A stretch of 26,191 nt of DNA from Poindextera sp035295705 (GCA_035295705.1 DATGIN010000301.1:1-26191), one strand, 5' to 3'. Shown: positions 8,811 through 16,816, counted from the first letter of the stretch. Notes: generated by a model from the letters alone, not told the origin. Numbers and translations: made by a program.

Positions 8811-9614
8811 ATGTCCGCCGCTGTCGCCGACCCCGAAACCCGCACCGCGATGCCGGAGCTGTTCGACCTTACCGGCAAGGTCGCGATCATCACCGGCTCG
8901 TCGAAGGGGATCGGCAGGGCGATCGCCGAGCGCATGGCCGAGCATGGCGCCAAGGTGGTGATCTCGTCGCGCAAGGCGGGCCCGTGCGAAGAGGTGGCGG
9001 CGGCGATCAACACCAAGCATCCGGGCCATGCGATCTCCGTCCCGGCCAACATCTCGTCGAAGGACGATCTCCAGCGGCTGGTGGACGAAAGCCGCAAGGC
9101 CTTCGGCCACATCGACATCCTGGTCTGCAACGCCGCCTCGAACCCCTACTATGGGCCGATGAGCGGCATCTCGGACGAGGTGTTCCGCAAGGTCCTCGAC
9201 AACAACGTCATCTCCAACCACTGGCTGGTCTGGATGGTGGCGCCTGAGATGAAGGAGCGGCGCGACGGCGCGATCATCATCATCTCGTCGACCGGCGGAC
9301 TGCGCGGCAACGCGGTCATCGGCGCCTACAACATCTCCAAGGCGGCCGACTTCATGCTGGCGAAGAACCTCGCCCACGAGCTTGGACCGCACAATGTCAG
9401 GGTGAACTGCATCGCCCCTGGGCTCGTTAAGACCGACTTCGCGCGCGCGCTCTGGGATACCCCGGAGGCCGAGCGGCGCTCGTCGGCTGGTAACCCGCTC
9501 CGACGCCTCGGCGAGCCGGACGACATCGCCGGCGCCGCCGTGTTCCTGGCCGGCAAGGCCAGCGCCTGGATGACCGGCCAGGCGATCGTCATCGACGGCG
9601 GCGGCGGCGCCTAG
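8811..9614 (+). CDS. SDR family NAD(P)-dependent oxidoreductase
   Basis: A 267-residue classical short-chain dehydrogenase. The ATG at 8811 follows a good Shine-Dalgarno (AAGGGAAG, about 8794-8801). The nucleotide-binding TGSSKGIG lies at 28-35, the structural CNAA at 106-109, and the catalytic Ser160, Tyr173 and Lys177 in ISS and YNISK. A C-terminal IDGGGG segment completes the fold. The protein is soluble and cytosolic. Divergent placement opposite the Rieske oxygenase suggests a shared regulatory region and a possible role in oxidising the oxygenase product, but the substrate is unknown. Its TAG stop lies inside CTAG at 9611-9614, which also supplies the stop of the convergent VOC gene. 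Confidence 0.92.
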   Translation: MSAAVADPETRTAMPELFDLTGKVAIITGSSKGIGRAIAERMAEHGAKVVISSRKAGPCEEVAAAINTKHPGHAISVPANISSKDDLQRLVDESRKAFGHIDILVCNAASNPYYGPMSGISDEVFRKVLDNNVISNHWLVWMVAPEMKERRDGAIIIISSTGGLRGNAVIGAYNISKAADFMLAKNLAHELGPHNVRVNCIAPGLVKTDFARALWDTPEAERRSSAGNPLRRLGEPDDIAGAAVFLAGKASAWMTGQAIVIDGGGGA

Positions 9615-9994
9615 ATCGGACCGCTCAGAGCCAACAGGTTTCCATCCGGGTCCTTGAACCAAGCCACGCCCTGGCCTGGGACAGGCGACCAGACGCCCAT
9701 CTCGTCCTGTTCGTGGCTGTCGGGGTAGCGCTCGAAGGCGACGCCGCGCGCAGCCAGTCCGCGCATCGTCTCGCGCAGGTCCCGCACGGTCCAGCTCAAC
9801 GCGGTGCCGTGCGGCGGCTCCACCTTGTCCGCCTTCTGCAGCTTCAGGCCCGCCGAGCCCCAGTCGAACGTGACCAGATACTCATGCTCGCCGGTAAAGG
9901 TCAGGCCGAGCACGTCCTCGTAGAAGGCGCGCGCCCGCTTGGAGTCGGCGGTGCTCAGGAATGCAACCAGTCTCTCTTCTTTCAGCATCGTCAT
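9611..9994 (-). CDS. VOC (glyoxalase/bleomycin-resistance) family protein
   Basis: A 127-residue vicinal-oxygen-chelate protein with two beta-alpha-beta-beta-beta units: RLVAFLSTADSKRARAFYEDVLG at the start and VAWFKDPDGNLLALSG at the end, the second being the family signature around the metal-binding Glu or its substitute. The Shine-Dalgarno GAGGA sits just upstream of the ATG at 9994. An internal Met at codon 3 is an alternative start. It lies 12 bases downstream of an O-methyltransferase gene on the same strand and is probably cotranscribed with it. The enzymatic role is not predictable; such proteins include lyases, isomerases and dioxygenases as well as binding proteins. Confidence 0.88.
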   Translation of the reverse strand: MTMLKEERLVAFLSTADSKRARAFYEDVLGLTFTGEHEYLVTFDWGSAGLKLQKADKVEPPHGTALSWTVRDLRETMRGLAARGVAFERYPDSHEQDEMGVWSPVPGQGVAWFKDPDGNLLALSGPI

Positions 9995-10006
9995 GTCTTT
10001 CCTCGC

Positions 10007-10681
10007 CTAGGCGACCTTGACCGTGAATTCGAAGCCGCCCTTGAACGGCAGCGTCAGGGTGCGGAGCCCGTTGTTCGGATCGTTCACGAACGCGAAGTAG
10101 CGCGCGTATTCCTCCGAGCGGTCGCCGCCGGTGTTGTCGGCGCAGACCACCGCGCCGATGCGCAGATGCGGCGCGATCAGCTCGATCGCCGGGCGGGGGA
10201 TGTCGCCCCAGATGTCCATCAGCACGAAGTCGATCGGCCCTTCGAGCGACGTAAGCGTCTCGCGCGCGTCGCCTTCGCGCAGCTCGATCAGATCGGCCAG
10301 CCCCGCCTCGGCGAAGTTCGCGCGCGCCGTCTTTGCCTTCTCGGGCTCGTACTCGGTCGCGATCACCACGCCGCCGCCGTTGTCCTTGACGGCCTTGGCG
10401 AGCCAGAGCGTGGAAACGCCGTAGGAGGCGCCCACCTCGACGACGCGGCGCGCCTGCAACGCCCGACAGGTGAGGTAGCAGAAGGCGGCTTTGTCCGGCT
10501 CCAGCGCGACGAACTTGTCGGCCAAGAAGGCGCGGATCTGCGGCCAGCGGCCTCCCTCGGGTTCGGGCGTGTCGCCGAGGCTTGAGAAGAAGGCCCCCAT
10601 CGCGCCGTCCTGGCCCTCGCTTTCAGCGTTCAGCCGCGCGAGTTGCGATTCCAGTTTCGGGTCTTCGAGCACGCTCCCCAT
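10007..10681 (-). CDS. Class I SAM-dependent O-methyltransferase-like protein
   Basis: A 224-residue protein. The ATG at 10681 is supported by a strong Shine-Dalgarno (GGAGGGG, complement of 10686-10692) four bases upstream. SAM motif I reads VVEVGASYGVSTLWLA (80-95), followed by an acidic TEYEPEK segment (109-115) and a catalytic-domain motif FVLMDIWGD (152-160). This matches the O-methyltransferase family 3 / class I methyltransferase fold; the substrate is unknown. It is the first gene of a two-gene unit with the VOC gene 12 bases downstream. A 178-base divergent intergenic region separates it from another VOC gene and would hold promoters for both directions. Confidence 0.85.
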   Translation of the reverse strand: MGSVLEDPKLESQLARLNAESEGQDGAMGAFFSSLGDTPEPEGGRWPQIRAFLADKFVALEPDKAAFCYLTCRALQARRVVEVGASYGVSTLWLAKAVKDNGGGVVIATEYEPEKAKTARANFAEAGLADLIELREGDARETLTSLEGPIDFVLMDIWGDIPRPAIELIAPHLRIGAVVCADNTGGDRSEEYARYFAFVNDPNNGLRTLTLPFKGGFEFTVKVA

Positions 10682-10859
10682 GTGGCCCCTCCGTTCAATC
10701 GCTTGAGCGCTAGAGCGGCCGCGCGGCGCCGCCAAGTCGCCCAGCCTGGCGTTTCCGCGCCTTGGCGCGTGCGAGACATAAGTTGTCGCGATATCGTGCT
10801 GGCGACACGCCGCCGCACGCGTCAGTGTCCGGCCGGCAACCGAGCGGGAGCTGCCCGAC

Positions 10860-11237
10860 ATGCCTTTGCCTATCCGCCACCTCGCGCTCAACGCCGACGA
10901 CGTTCAACGCGCGAAGCGGTTCTACGAAACCGTGTTCGGCTGGCGCCTGCAGCCATGGGGCCCGCCGGACTACTACCAGCAGCAGCCGACCCGGGAGGGC
11001 GAGCCGATCATCGCCCTGCACGGCCGCCGCGAGTTCGAGCCGGGCGCGCGGATGCTGGGGCTCGAGGCGACATTGGCGGTCGAGGACATCGCCCGGATGC
11101 AGGCGGCGGTGGAAGCGGCCGGCGGGCGGGTCGTCGCGCCCGTCTACTACATCGATGGCGTCGGCAAGTTGTTCTACTTCGCCGACACCGAGGGCAACGT
11201 CCTCGGCGCGATGCAGTACGATTCGGATCCCCATTGA
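10860..11237 (+). CDS. VOC family protein
   Basis: A 125-residue glyoxalase-fold protein beginning MPLPIRHLALNADDVQRAKR, with GGGAG at 10846-10850 nine bases before the ATG. The C-terminal GKLFYFADTEGNVLGAMQY is the second half-repeat, with the usual D-x-E-G-N turn. The family name is secure but the substrate is not. Its stop codon overlaps the TTG start of the AraC-type regulator (TTGA at 11234-11237), so the two are probably translationally coupled; the regulator may control this gene or the divergent methyltransferase unit. Confidence 0.88.
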   Translation: MPLPIRHLALNADDVQRAKRFYETVFGWRLQPWGPPDYYQQQPTREGEPIIALHGRREFEPGARMLGLEATLAVEDIARMQAAVEAAGGRVVAPVYYIDGVGKLFYFADTEGNVLGAMQYDSDPH

Positions 11238-11986
11238 CCTACGGCGACGGTTACTGGGTCCGCTCGTCGGCGATCACCTACTACGACGGGATCGAGCCCG
11301 GTTGGCACGACCATCCGTGGGGCCAGCTGGCCTTCTGCAACAGCGGCGTGATGCGGGTGGTGAGCGAGGCGATGACCTGGCTCTCGCCGCCGACGCGCGC
11401 GATCTGGCTGCCGGCGGGCCTCCCGCACGCCATCGTCGCCCAGGGCGAGGTCGCGACGCGCTTTCTCTATCTCGCGCCCGAGCTCGCCGCGCCGCTGCCG
11501 CCGCAGCCGCGGGTCGTCGAAGTCGCGCCGCTTCTGCGCGAGCTTATCCTCCACATTCTCAAACGCCGGATGTTGCATCCCGACGCTCCGGAGGAGGCCA
11601 GGCAGGCGCTTCTGCTGATCGATCTCATTCTGGAGGCGCCCACCGAGGATCTCGCGCTGCCGTTGCCGGCCGACCGCAGGGCGCTGGCGCTCGCCGACCG
11701 CGTCCAATCCAATCCCTCCGAGCGAGCAAGCCTCGCCGGGCTGGCGCGACACGCCGGCGCGAGCCTGCGGACGCTCCAGCGCATCTTCCCGATCGAGACG
11801 GGCCTTTCCCTCGAAGCCTGGCGACAGAAGGCGCGGCTGCTTGCGGCGATCGCCGCGCTCAGCGGCGGCGCGCCAGTCGCGGTCGCGGCCGCCGACTGCG
11901 GCTATGCCACGCCCAGCGCCTTCATCGCCGCCTTCAAGCGCCAGTTCGGCGTCACGCCCGGACGCTATCGGCCCGCGCACGCCTGA
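11234..11986 (+). CDS. AraC family transcriptional regulator (cupin sensor plus C-terminal HTH)
   Basis: A 250-residue protein. No ATG or GTG fits the N-terminus of the family, and the frame reaches back into the VOC gene; the TTG at 11234, which overlaps the VOC stop as TTGA, gives MTYGDGYWVRSS and a length typical of this class. An N-terminal cupin-like domain has GWHDHPWGQL (23-32) and WLPAGLPHAIV (58-68). The AraC double helix-turn-helix spans about 150-246, with the helix around SLAGLARHAGASLRTLQRIF and the terminal ADCGYATPSAFIAAFKRQFGVTPGRYR signature (220-246). It should bind DNA and sense a small ligand. The last 35 bases overlap the convergent aminotransferase gene. Confidence 0.9.
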   Translation: MTYGDGYWVRSSAITYYDGIEPGWHDHPWGQLAFCNSGVMRVVSEAMTWLSPPTRAIWLPAGLPHAIVAQGEVATRFLYLAPELAAPLPPQPRVVEVAPLLRELILHILKRRMLHPDAPEEARQALLLIDLILEAPTEDLALPLPADRRALALADRVQSNPSERASLAGLARHAGASLRTLQRIFPIETGLSLEAWRQKARLLAAIAALSGGAPVAVAAADCGYATPSAFIAAFKRQFGVTPGRYRPAHA

Positions 11987-13142
11987 CCGCGACATCGCGC
12001 GCCTTCGCCAGGCGGCGGGCGCCCTCGTCCAGCGTCTCGTCGCGCTTGGCGAAGCAAAGCCGGATGATCGCGCTTACCGGGTCCGACTCGTAGAAGGCGG
12101 AGACGGGAATGGCCGCCACGCCCGCCTCACGCACCGCGAGATGGCAGAACGAGAGGTCGTCCATCGGAACGCCCGAGGCAGCCAGGTCGACGGTGAGGAA
12201 GTAGGTTCCCTCGCAGGAGAGGGCGGCGAAGCCCTCGGCGCGCAAGGCCCCGATCAGCCGGTCGCGAGACGCGGCGAGCGAACCTGGCATCTCCGCAAAC
12301 CAGGCGTCGCTGTTCGCGAGGCCCCAGGCGACCGCCGCCTGCAGGTTGGGCGGCGTCGTGAAGCAGAGGAACTGGTGCGCCTTGGCGAGTGAGGCCGTCA
12401 GCTTGGGCGCGGCGCAGAGGAAACCCACCTTCCAGCCGGTCAGCGCGAACATCTTGCCGGCCGAGCCGATCTTCACCGTCCGCTCGCGCATGCCACGGCT
12501 GAGCATTGGCGAGCGGTGGCGGGCGGGCGCGAACACCACCTGCTCCCAAACCTCGTCGCAGACCACGACGGCGTCGTGGCGGAGGCAGAACTCGGCCAGG
12601 AGCGCCAGCTCGGCGCCGGTAGCGACGGTCCCGGTTGGATTGAGCGGCGTGTTCAGCACCACAAGGCGTGTGCGGTCGCTGAACGCCGCCTCCAGCATCG
12701 CACGGTCGAAGCGCCAGTCAGGCGGCGCGAGGCGGACGAGCTTCGGGACCCCGCCGGCGCGGCGCACCATGGGCAGGTAGGAGTCGTAGGTCGGCTGGAA
12801 CAGGACGACCTCGTCGCCGGTCTCGATCAGGCCGAGGAAGGCGGCGGCCAGCGCCTCGGTCGCGCCGGAGGTCACCGTGATCTCGCTTCGCCAGTCGAAC
12901 TCGAGGCCCTGGGTGCGGGCGTAGTGCGCGGCGATCGCTTCGCGCAGCTCGGGCCGCCCTTGCATCGGCGGGTACTGGTTGTCGCCCTCGACGGCTTCCA
13001 TCGCCGCCCGCTCGCGGATGGCGAGGGGGCCAGGCTCGTCCGGAAAGCCCTGCCCGAGGTTGATCGCGCCGTGCTCGCGCGCGAGCCCGCTCATCACCGT
13101 GAAGATGGTGGTCGGCAGCGCCCCGAAGATCGCGTTCGCCAT
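11952..13142 (-). CDS. Class I/II PLP-dependent aminotransferase (methionine/kynurenine aminotransferase-like)
   Basis: A 396-residue fold-type I aminotransferase. INLGQGFPDEPGP (27-39) is the hallmark of the group containing YbdL methionine aminotransferase and kynurenine aminotransferases. NTPLNPTG (164-171), Asp196 (CDE) for the pyridine nitrogen, and the PLP-lysine segment GSAGKMFALTGWKVG (Lys230) are all present. The expected reaction is transfer of an amino group from a hydrophobic or sulfur amino acid to a keto acid. The gene starts 46 bases downstream of the typA stop on the same strand and could be read through from it. Substrate preference is not readable from sequence alone. Confidence 0.92.
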   Translation of the reverse strand: MANAIFGALPTTIFTVMSGLAREHGAINLGQGFPDEPGPLAIRERAAMEAVEGDNQYPPMQGRPELREAIAAHYARTQGLEFDWRSEITVTSGATEALAAAFLGLIETGDEVVLFQPTYDSYLPMVRRAGGVPKLVRLAPPDWRFDRAMLEAAFSDRTRLVVLNTPLNPTGTVATGAELALLAEFCLRHDAVVVCDEVWEQVVFAPARHRSPMLSRGMRERTVKIGSAGKMFALTGWKVGFLCAAPKLTASLAKAHQFLCFTTPPNLQAAVAWGLANSDAWFAEMPGSLAASRDRLIGALRAEGFAALSCEGTYFLTVDLAASGVPMDDLSFCHLAVREAGVAAIPVSAFYESDPVSAIIRLCFAKRDETLDEGARRLAKARDVAVRRARADSVRA

Positions 13143-13188
13143 GGCGCGGCAACCCTTAGCACGCCAAAAGGCGCCGTCGAGCCAGGGC

Positions 13189-15024
13189 TCAGTCGGCGGT
13201 TTCGCGCATCCGCTTCTTGCGCATGCTTGGGTTCAGCACGGCCTTCCGCAGCCGGATGGCCTTCGGCGTCACCTCGACCAGTTCGTCCGCTTCGATGTAG
13301 GCGATGGCCTGCTCCAGCGTGAGGCGCCGCGGCGGGGTCAGCTTCACCGCTTCGTCCTTTCCGGCGGCACGGATGTTGGTGAGCTGCTTGGCCTTGAGCG
13401 GATTGACGTCTAGATCGTCGGCCTTGGCGTTCTCGCCGATGATCATGCCCTGATACGTCTTCTCGCCGGCGCCGACGAACATCACCCCGCGCTCTTCGAG
13501 GTTCCACAGCGCATAGGGCGACATGTCGCCATCGACGGTCGATACCAGGACGCCGTTCCGCCGACCCTCCAGCGCGCCTTTGTAGGGCTCATAGTGGGAA
13601 AAGAGGCGGTTCAGCACGCCGGAGCCGCGCGTGTCGGTGAGGAACTCCCCGTGGTAGCCGATCAGGCTCCGGGAGGGCGCCTCGAGCACCAGGCGGGTCT
13701 TGCCTCCGCCGGAGGGCCGCATGTCCTTCAGCTCGGCCTTGCGCGACGCCAGCTTGTCGATGACGACGCCGGTGAATGCGTCATCCACGTCGATCACCAC
13801 CTCTTCGATCGGCTCGAGCCGATCGGCGTTCTCGCCGACCTGGTAGACCACGCGCGGGCGGCTGATGGAGAGCTCGAAACCCTCCCGGCGCATGGTCTCG
13901 ATCAAGACGCCGAGCTGCAGTTCGCCGCGGCCGGCGATCTCGTAGGCATCCTTTTCGTCGGTCTCGGCGAAGCGGATGGCGACGTTCGCTTCCGCCTCGC
14001 GCATCAGCCGCTCGCGGATCACGCGGCTCTGCACCTTGTCGCCGTCGCGGCCGGCCAGGGGGCTCGCGTTGACCGAGACGGTGATCGAGATCGTCGGCGG
14101 ATCGACGGGTTGCGCCGGCAGCGCTTGGGTGACCGGCGGCTCGCCGATCGTGTCGGCGACGGTCGCTTTCGAAAGCCCGGCGAGCGCTACGATGTCGCCC
14201 GCCTCGGCGGCGTCCACGCCCTGCCGCTTCAGGCCACGGAAGGCCAGCACCTTGGTGATCCGGCCGCGCTCGACCTCGCGGCCATCGCGGTCCAGCGCGC
14301 GCACGCTCATGCCGGGCGAAAACGAGCCTTGTTCGATGCGTCCGGTCAGCAGGCGGCCGAGGAAAGGGTCGGCCTCCACAAGCACCGCCAGCATCGCCGC
14401 CGGCGCGTCCGTCCGGCGCTCTGCGGCAGGCGGCGGGGTATGGGCGACGATGGCCTCGAACAGCGGAGCGAGGGACTCGCGCGGCTCGGCCAGGTCTCCG
14501 ACCGCCCAGCCCTGCTTCGCCGATGCGTAGAGATGCGGGAAATCTAGCTGCTCGTCGGATGCGTCCAGCGCTGCGAACAGGTCGAAGGCGTCGCCCAGCA
14601 CCCGGTCTGGCTCGGCGTGCGGCCGGTCGACCTTGTTCAGGACCACGATCGGCTTCAGGCCCACCTTCAAGGCCTTGCCCAGCACGAACTTGGTCTGCGG
14701 CATCACGCCTTCCTCGGCGTCGACCAGCAAGAGGCAGCCGTCGACCATGCCCAGGATCCGCTCAACCTCGCCGCCGAAGTCGGCGTGGCCCGGCGTGTCG
14801 ATGATGTTGATGCGGGTCTCGCCGCTCTCGCCATGCCACAGCACCGAGGTGCACTTGGCCAGGATGGTGATCCCGCGTTCGCGCTCCTGGTCGTTCGAGT
14901 CCATGGCCCGTTCAGCGCGGACCTCGTTGGCGCGGAAGGCGCCCGACTGGGCGAGCAGCTGGTCGACCAGCGTCGTCTTGCCGTGGTCGACGTGAGCGAT
15001 GATGGCGATATTGCGTAGCGACAT
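13189..15024 (-). CDS. typA: Translational GTPase TypA/BipA
   Basis: A 611-residue protein of normal length for the family. GTPase motifs: G1 HVDHGKTT (11-18), RGIT switch I (50-53), G3 DTPGHADF (76-83) and G4 NKVD (130-133). EF-G-like domains II, III and V follow, and the C-terminus has the TypA-specific domain with RPSGGGKTRLVLEAPSRSLIGY. TypA binds the ribosome and supports 50S assembly and growth under stress or low temperature. Its start faces a 300-base non-coding region that also carries the candidate small RNA gene on the opposite strand. No strong Shine-Dalgarno is visible. Confidence 0.97.
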   Translation of the reverse strand: MSLRNIAIIAHVDHGKTTLVDQLLAQSGAFRANEVRAERAMDSNDQERERGITILAKCTSVLWHGESGETRINIIDTPGHADFGGEVERILGMVDGCLLLVDAEEGVMPQTKFVLGKALKVGLKPIVVLNKVDRPHAEPDRVLGDAFDLFAALDASDEQLDFPHLYASAKQGWAVGDLAEPRESLAPLFEAIVAHTPPPAAERRTDAPAAMLAVLVEADPFLGRLLTGRIEQGSFSPGMSVRALDRDGREVERGRITKVLAFRGLKRQGVDAAEAGDIVALAGLSKATVADTIGEPPVTQALPAQPVDPPTISITVSVNASPLAGRDGDKVQSRVIRERLMREAEANVAIRFAETDEKDAYEIAGRGELQLGVLIETMRREGFELSISRPRVVYQVGENADRLEPIEEVVIDVDDAFTGVVIDKLASRKAELKDMRPSGGGKTRLVLEAPSRSLIGYHGEFLTDTRGSGVLNRLFSHYEPYKGALEGRRNGVLVSTVDGDMSPYALWNLEERGVMFVGAGEKTYQGMIIGENAKADDLDVNPLKAKQLTNIRAAGKDEAVKLTPPRRLTLEQAIAYIEADELVEVTPKAIRLRKAVLNPSMRKKRMRETAD

Positions 15025-15125
15025 AGGCGGGGCGAGCGGCTTCTAGCGAGATTTGGGCGCCGACGCCACGCCGCGGCGTCAGGTTCTATTGTGCGCCGCA
15101 GCGAACCCGCGGGTCCTATGGGCGA

Positions 15126-15139
15126 TTACAAACGTGTAA
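15126..15139. promoter_or_regulatory. Inverted repeat TTACA-N4-TGTAA, possible operator
   Basis: A perfect 5-bp dyad with a 4-base spacer in the only AT-rich patch between typA and the small RNA gene. It lies about 100 bases upstream of each transcription unit. The cognate protein is unknown and the assignment is tentative. Confidence 0.25.
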
Positions 15140-15199
15140 TAAAATCATATAGGTGCGCCGTGGTTCCGTGCAATGGTGACGCCTCGCTCAACTTTGCGC

Positions 15200-15228
15200 T
15201 TGCGCCATTGTGCGCTGCACCGTATACC
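15200..15228 (+). promoter_or_regulatory. Predicted promoter of the small RNA gene
   Basis: TTGCGC at 15200-15205 and TATACC at 15223-15228 are separated by 17 bases. Initiation about seven bases later, near 15236, would put the first nucleotide just before the first hairpin of the small RNA. The same layout (TTGCCG-N17-TATACC) occurs before the truncated tRNA-Val at 16774-16802, which supports this as the housekeeping promoter form here. Confidence 0.5.
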
Positions 15229-15235
15229 TAGCGGC

Positions 15236-15315
15236 GTGAGGCGTCGCTGACGCCTCTGCCCTTCCTGGGCGTTTCCTCCCTATGAACTGGCCGCGCCTCC
15301 GGGCGCGGCCTTTTT
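15236..15315 (+). ncRNA. Candidate trans-acting sRNA of the suhB/MmgR (alpha-r8) type
   Basis: About 80 nt with no reading frame. From 5' to 3': a perfect hairpin with 8-bp stem (GAGGCGTC/GACGCCTC, 15238-15256, loop GCT), a second hairpin GCCC-TTCCT-GGGC (15258-15270), the unpaired motif TTTCCTCCCT (15272-15281), and a 9-bp terminator stem with T-run (15289-15315). From memory, the 10-nt UUUCCUCCCU motif followed by a GC-rich terminator is characteristic of the alphaproteobacterial MmgR/suhB RNA family, about 77 nt long. The pyrimidine motif could pair with Shine-Dalgarno sequences of target mRNAs. A promoter with the right spacing precedes it. That this is a small RNA is well supported by structure; the family name is from recall. 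Confidence 0.65.
15289..15315 (+). terminator. Rho-independent terminator of the small RNA
   Basis: A perfect 9-bp stem (GGCCGCGCC at 15289-15297, GGCGCGGCC at 15302-15310) with loop TCCG, followed by TTTTT at 15311-15315. It ends ten bases before the stop of the convergent amidohydrolase gene. There is no T-run in the other direction, so it serves the plus strand. Confidence 0.9.
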
Positions 15316-15324
15316 CGTTGCGCC

Positions 15325-16248
15325 CTAGGCCGCGGATTGCCGCGCGAGGGTGGCGAGGGCGGCGAACACGCGCTCGAGATCTCGTTGCAGGCGGGCGTAG
15401 CCCTCGTGCGGTTCGAGGCTCGCCTCGTCGAGATAGAGGGCCCGGTTGATCTCCACTTGCAACGCATGCACGCCCGCCTGCGGGCGGCCATAGAACTCGG
15501 TGGTGTAGCCGCCCGCGTAAGGCGCATTACGCGCAACGCGATAGCCCATCGCTTCGAATTCGGCCTCGACCAGCGCCGTTATGCGGGGCGCGCAGGCGGC
15601 GCCGAAGCGGTCGCCCAGCACGAGGTCGCAGCTGCCCTGGCCGGCCGTGTCGCCGCTCTGGCCAAGCGTGCGGGCCGCGGCCTGCGGCATGGAGTGCCAG
15701 TCGACCAGCAGCGCCATTCCGAAGCGGCTCCTGGCCTCGTCGATCAGGCCTTGCAGCGCCGCGTGATAGGGCCGGTGCACAGCCTCGATGCGCTGCGCCG
15801 CCTCGGCGAAAGTGAGCTTGCGGGCGTAGATCTCCTGCCCCTCCGCGACGATGCGGGCGATCGAGCCCAGCCCCGCGGCCACGCGCGCGGAACGGCCACG
15901 GGCGAAATCCGGAAGCTCGTCCTCGAACATCGAAGCGTCGAGCTCGTAGGGCTCGCGGTTTACGTCGATATAGGCGCGCGCGTAGGACGCGGCGATCACG
16001 CTCGCGCCGTAGGCGGTGGCCGAGTCGATCAGGCGATCGACGAGCGCGTCCTCCGAGCGGCGAATCGCCGCGGCGTCGAGCGCCGAAGCGGCCATCATGT
16101 CCTTGGGGTAAAGCCGCCCGGAGTGCGGCGAAGCGAAGACCAACGGGCCCAAGGCCTCGGCCGCTGGCCGCCGAATCGCGAACGGTTCCTCCGCGCCCGC
16201 CCAGGCGGCGCTCTCCAGTTCGGCCTGAGCTGCGGACGAGGCGATCAT
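15325..16248 (-). CDS. N-formylglutamate amidohydrolase family protein
   Basis: A 307-residue protein; the start is the ATG at 16248, since the frame beyond it runs into the cpdR promoter region. Family motifs are SPHSG (40-44), DVNREP (95-100) and DWHSMP (183-188), which supply metal and active-site residues. The enzyme type hydrolyses N-formyl-L-glutamate to formate and glutamate in histidine degradation, but no other hut gene is present, so its substrate here may differ. It is divergent from cpdR across 135 bases, a pairing I recall from other alphaproteobacteria. No clear Shine-Dalgarno precedes the start. Confidence 0.9.
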   Translation of the reverse strand: MIASSAAQAELESAAWAGAEEPFAIRRPAAEALGPLVFASPHSGRLYPKDMMAASALDAAAIRRSEDALVDRLIDSATAYGASVIAASYARAYIDVNREPYELDASMFEDELPDFARGRSARVAAGLGSIARIVAEGQEIYARKLTFAEAAQRIEAVHRPYHAALQGLIDEARSRFGMALLVDWHSMPQAAARTLGQSGDTAGQGSCDLVLGDRFGAACAPRITALVEAEFEAMGYRVARNAPYAGGYTTEFYGRPQAGVHALQVEINRALYLDEASLEPHEGYARLQRDLERVFAALATLARQSAA

Positions 16249-16383
16249 GACGGGACTATCGACTGGTGCGCCCGCGGCGGTCAACGCGAAGCCACGCTGG
16301 CGCGTTGCCCGCGCTCGCTTTATCGGCGGTTTAACACATCCGCTTCTAAGCTCGACGGTCTTCCACCGGCGCTCGGGAACCGC

Positions 16384-16755
16384 ATGACGAAAGCCGCCCT
16401 CGCCCGCATTCTGCTCGCCGAAGACGACGACAGCCTGCGCGGGTTTCTCACCCGGGCGCTCGAGCGCGCCGGCTACGAGGTCGTCGCCTGCCCGGACGGC
16501 GAGGCCGCGGTCCAAGCGCTCGACCAGACGTTCGAGGTGCTTCTGACCGACATCGTGATGCCCGGCATCGACGGGATCGAGGTCGCCCGCATCGCCGCCG
16601 CGCGGCATCCAAAGCTACGCATCATGTTCATCACCGGGTTCGCCGCGGTCGCGCTGTCGGCCGGCGAGCGCGCGCCTGCCGGCGCCAAGGTGCTGGCCAA
16701 GCCGGTTCACCTGCGCGAGATCGTGGCCGAGGTGGAGCGGATGATCGCCGCCTGA
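16384..16755 (+). CDS. cpdR: CpdR-type single-domain response regulator
   Basis: A 123-residue receiver domain with no output domain. Acidic pocket DDD (14-16), phosphoacceptor Asp56 in LLTDIVMPGIDG, Thr84 in FITGFAAVAL and Lys106 in AKPVHLREIV. The ILLAEDDDSLRGFL start and the FITGFAAVAL and LAKP.HLREIV.EVERMI segments match CpdR closely. In Caulobacter, CpdR is the adaptor that, when unphosphorylated, primes ClpXP for cell-cycle substrates, and the CckA-ChpT relay phosphorylates it. The protein ends in Ala-Ala, as Caulobacter CpdR does, where the two alanines matter for its own turnover. CGGGAA at 16374-16379 may be the ribosome binding site. Confidence 0.87.
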   Translation: MTKAALARILLAEDDDSLRGFLTRALERAGYEVVACPDGEAAVQALDQTFEVLLTDIVMPGIDGIEVARIAAARHPKLRIMFITGFAAVALSAGERAPAGAKVLAKPVHLREIVAEVERMIAA

Positions 16756-16773
16756 ACCGCTCCGGTCGCCTGC

Positions 16774-16802
16774 TTGCCGGCGCCGGGGCGCCTCGATATA
16801 CC
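16774..16802 (+). promoter_or_regulatory. Original tRNA-Val promoter, now orphaned
   Basis: TTGCCG at 16774-16779 and TATACC at 16797-16802 with a 17-base spacer, 14 bases before the 5' end of the tRNA-Val fragment. After integration this promoter drives only the 5' tRNA half and would read into the element toward the integrase gene. Confidence 0.55.
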
Positions 16803-16816
16803 CGCCTTCCCTTCTC

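Larger units (their letters stand above)
15025..15235. other. Non-coding region between typA and the sRNA gene
   Basis: No gene is seen here. The segment should contain the typA promoter (minus strand), which could not be placed. Visible structure: an inverted repeat GACGCC/GGCGTC at 15062-15080 in the presumed typA leader, an AT-rich stretch at 15125-15150, and within it TTACA-N4-TGTAA at 15126-15139, which has the form of a repressor or activator half-site pair. Confidence 0.5.
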
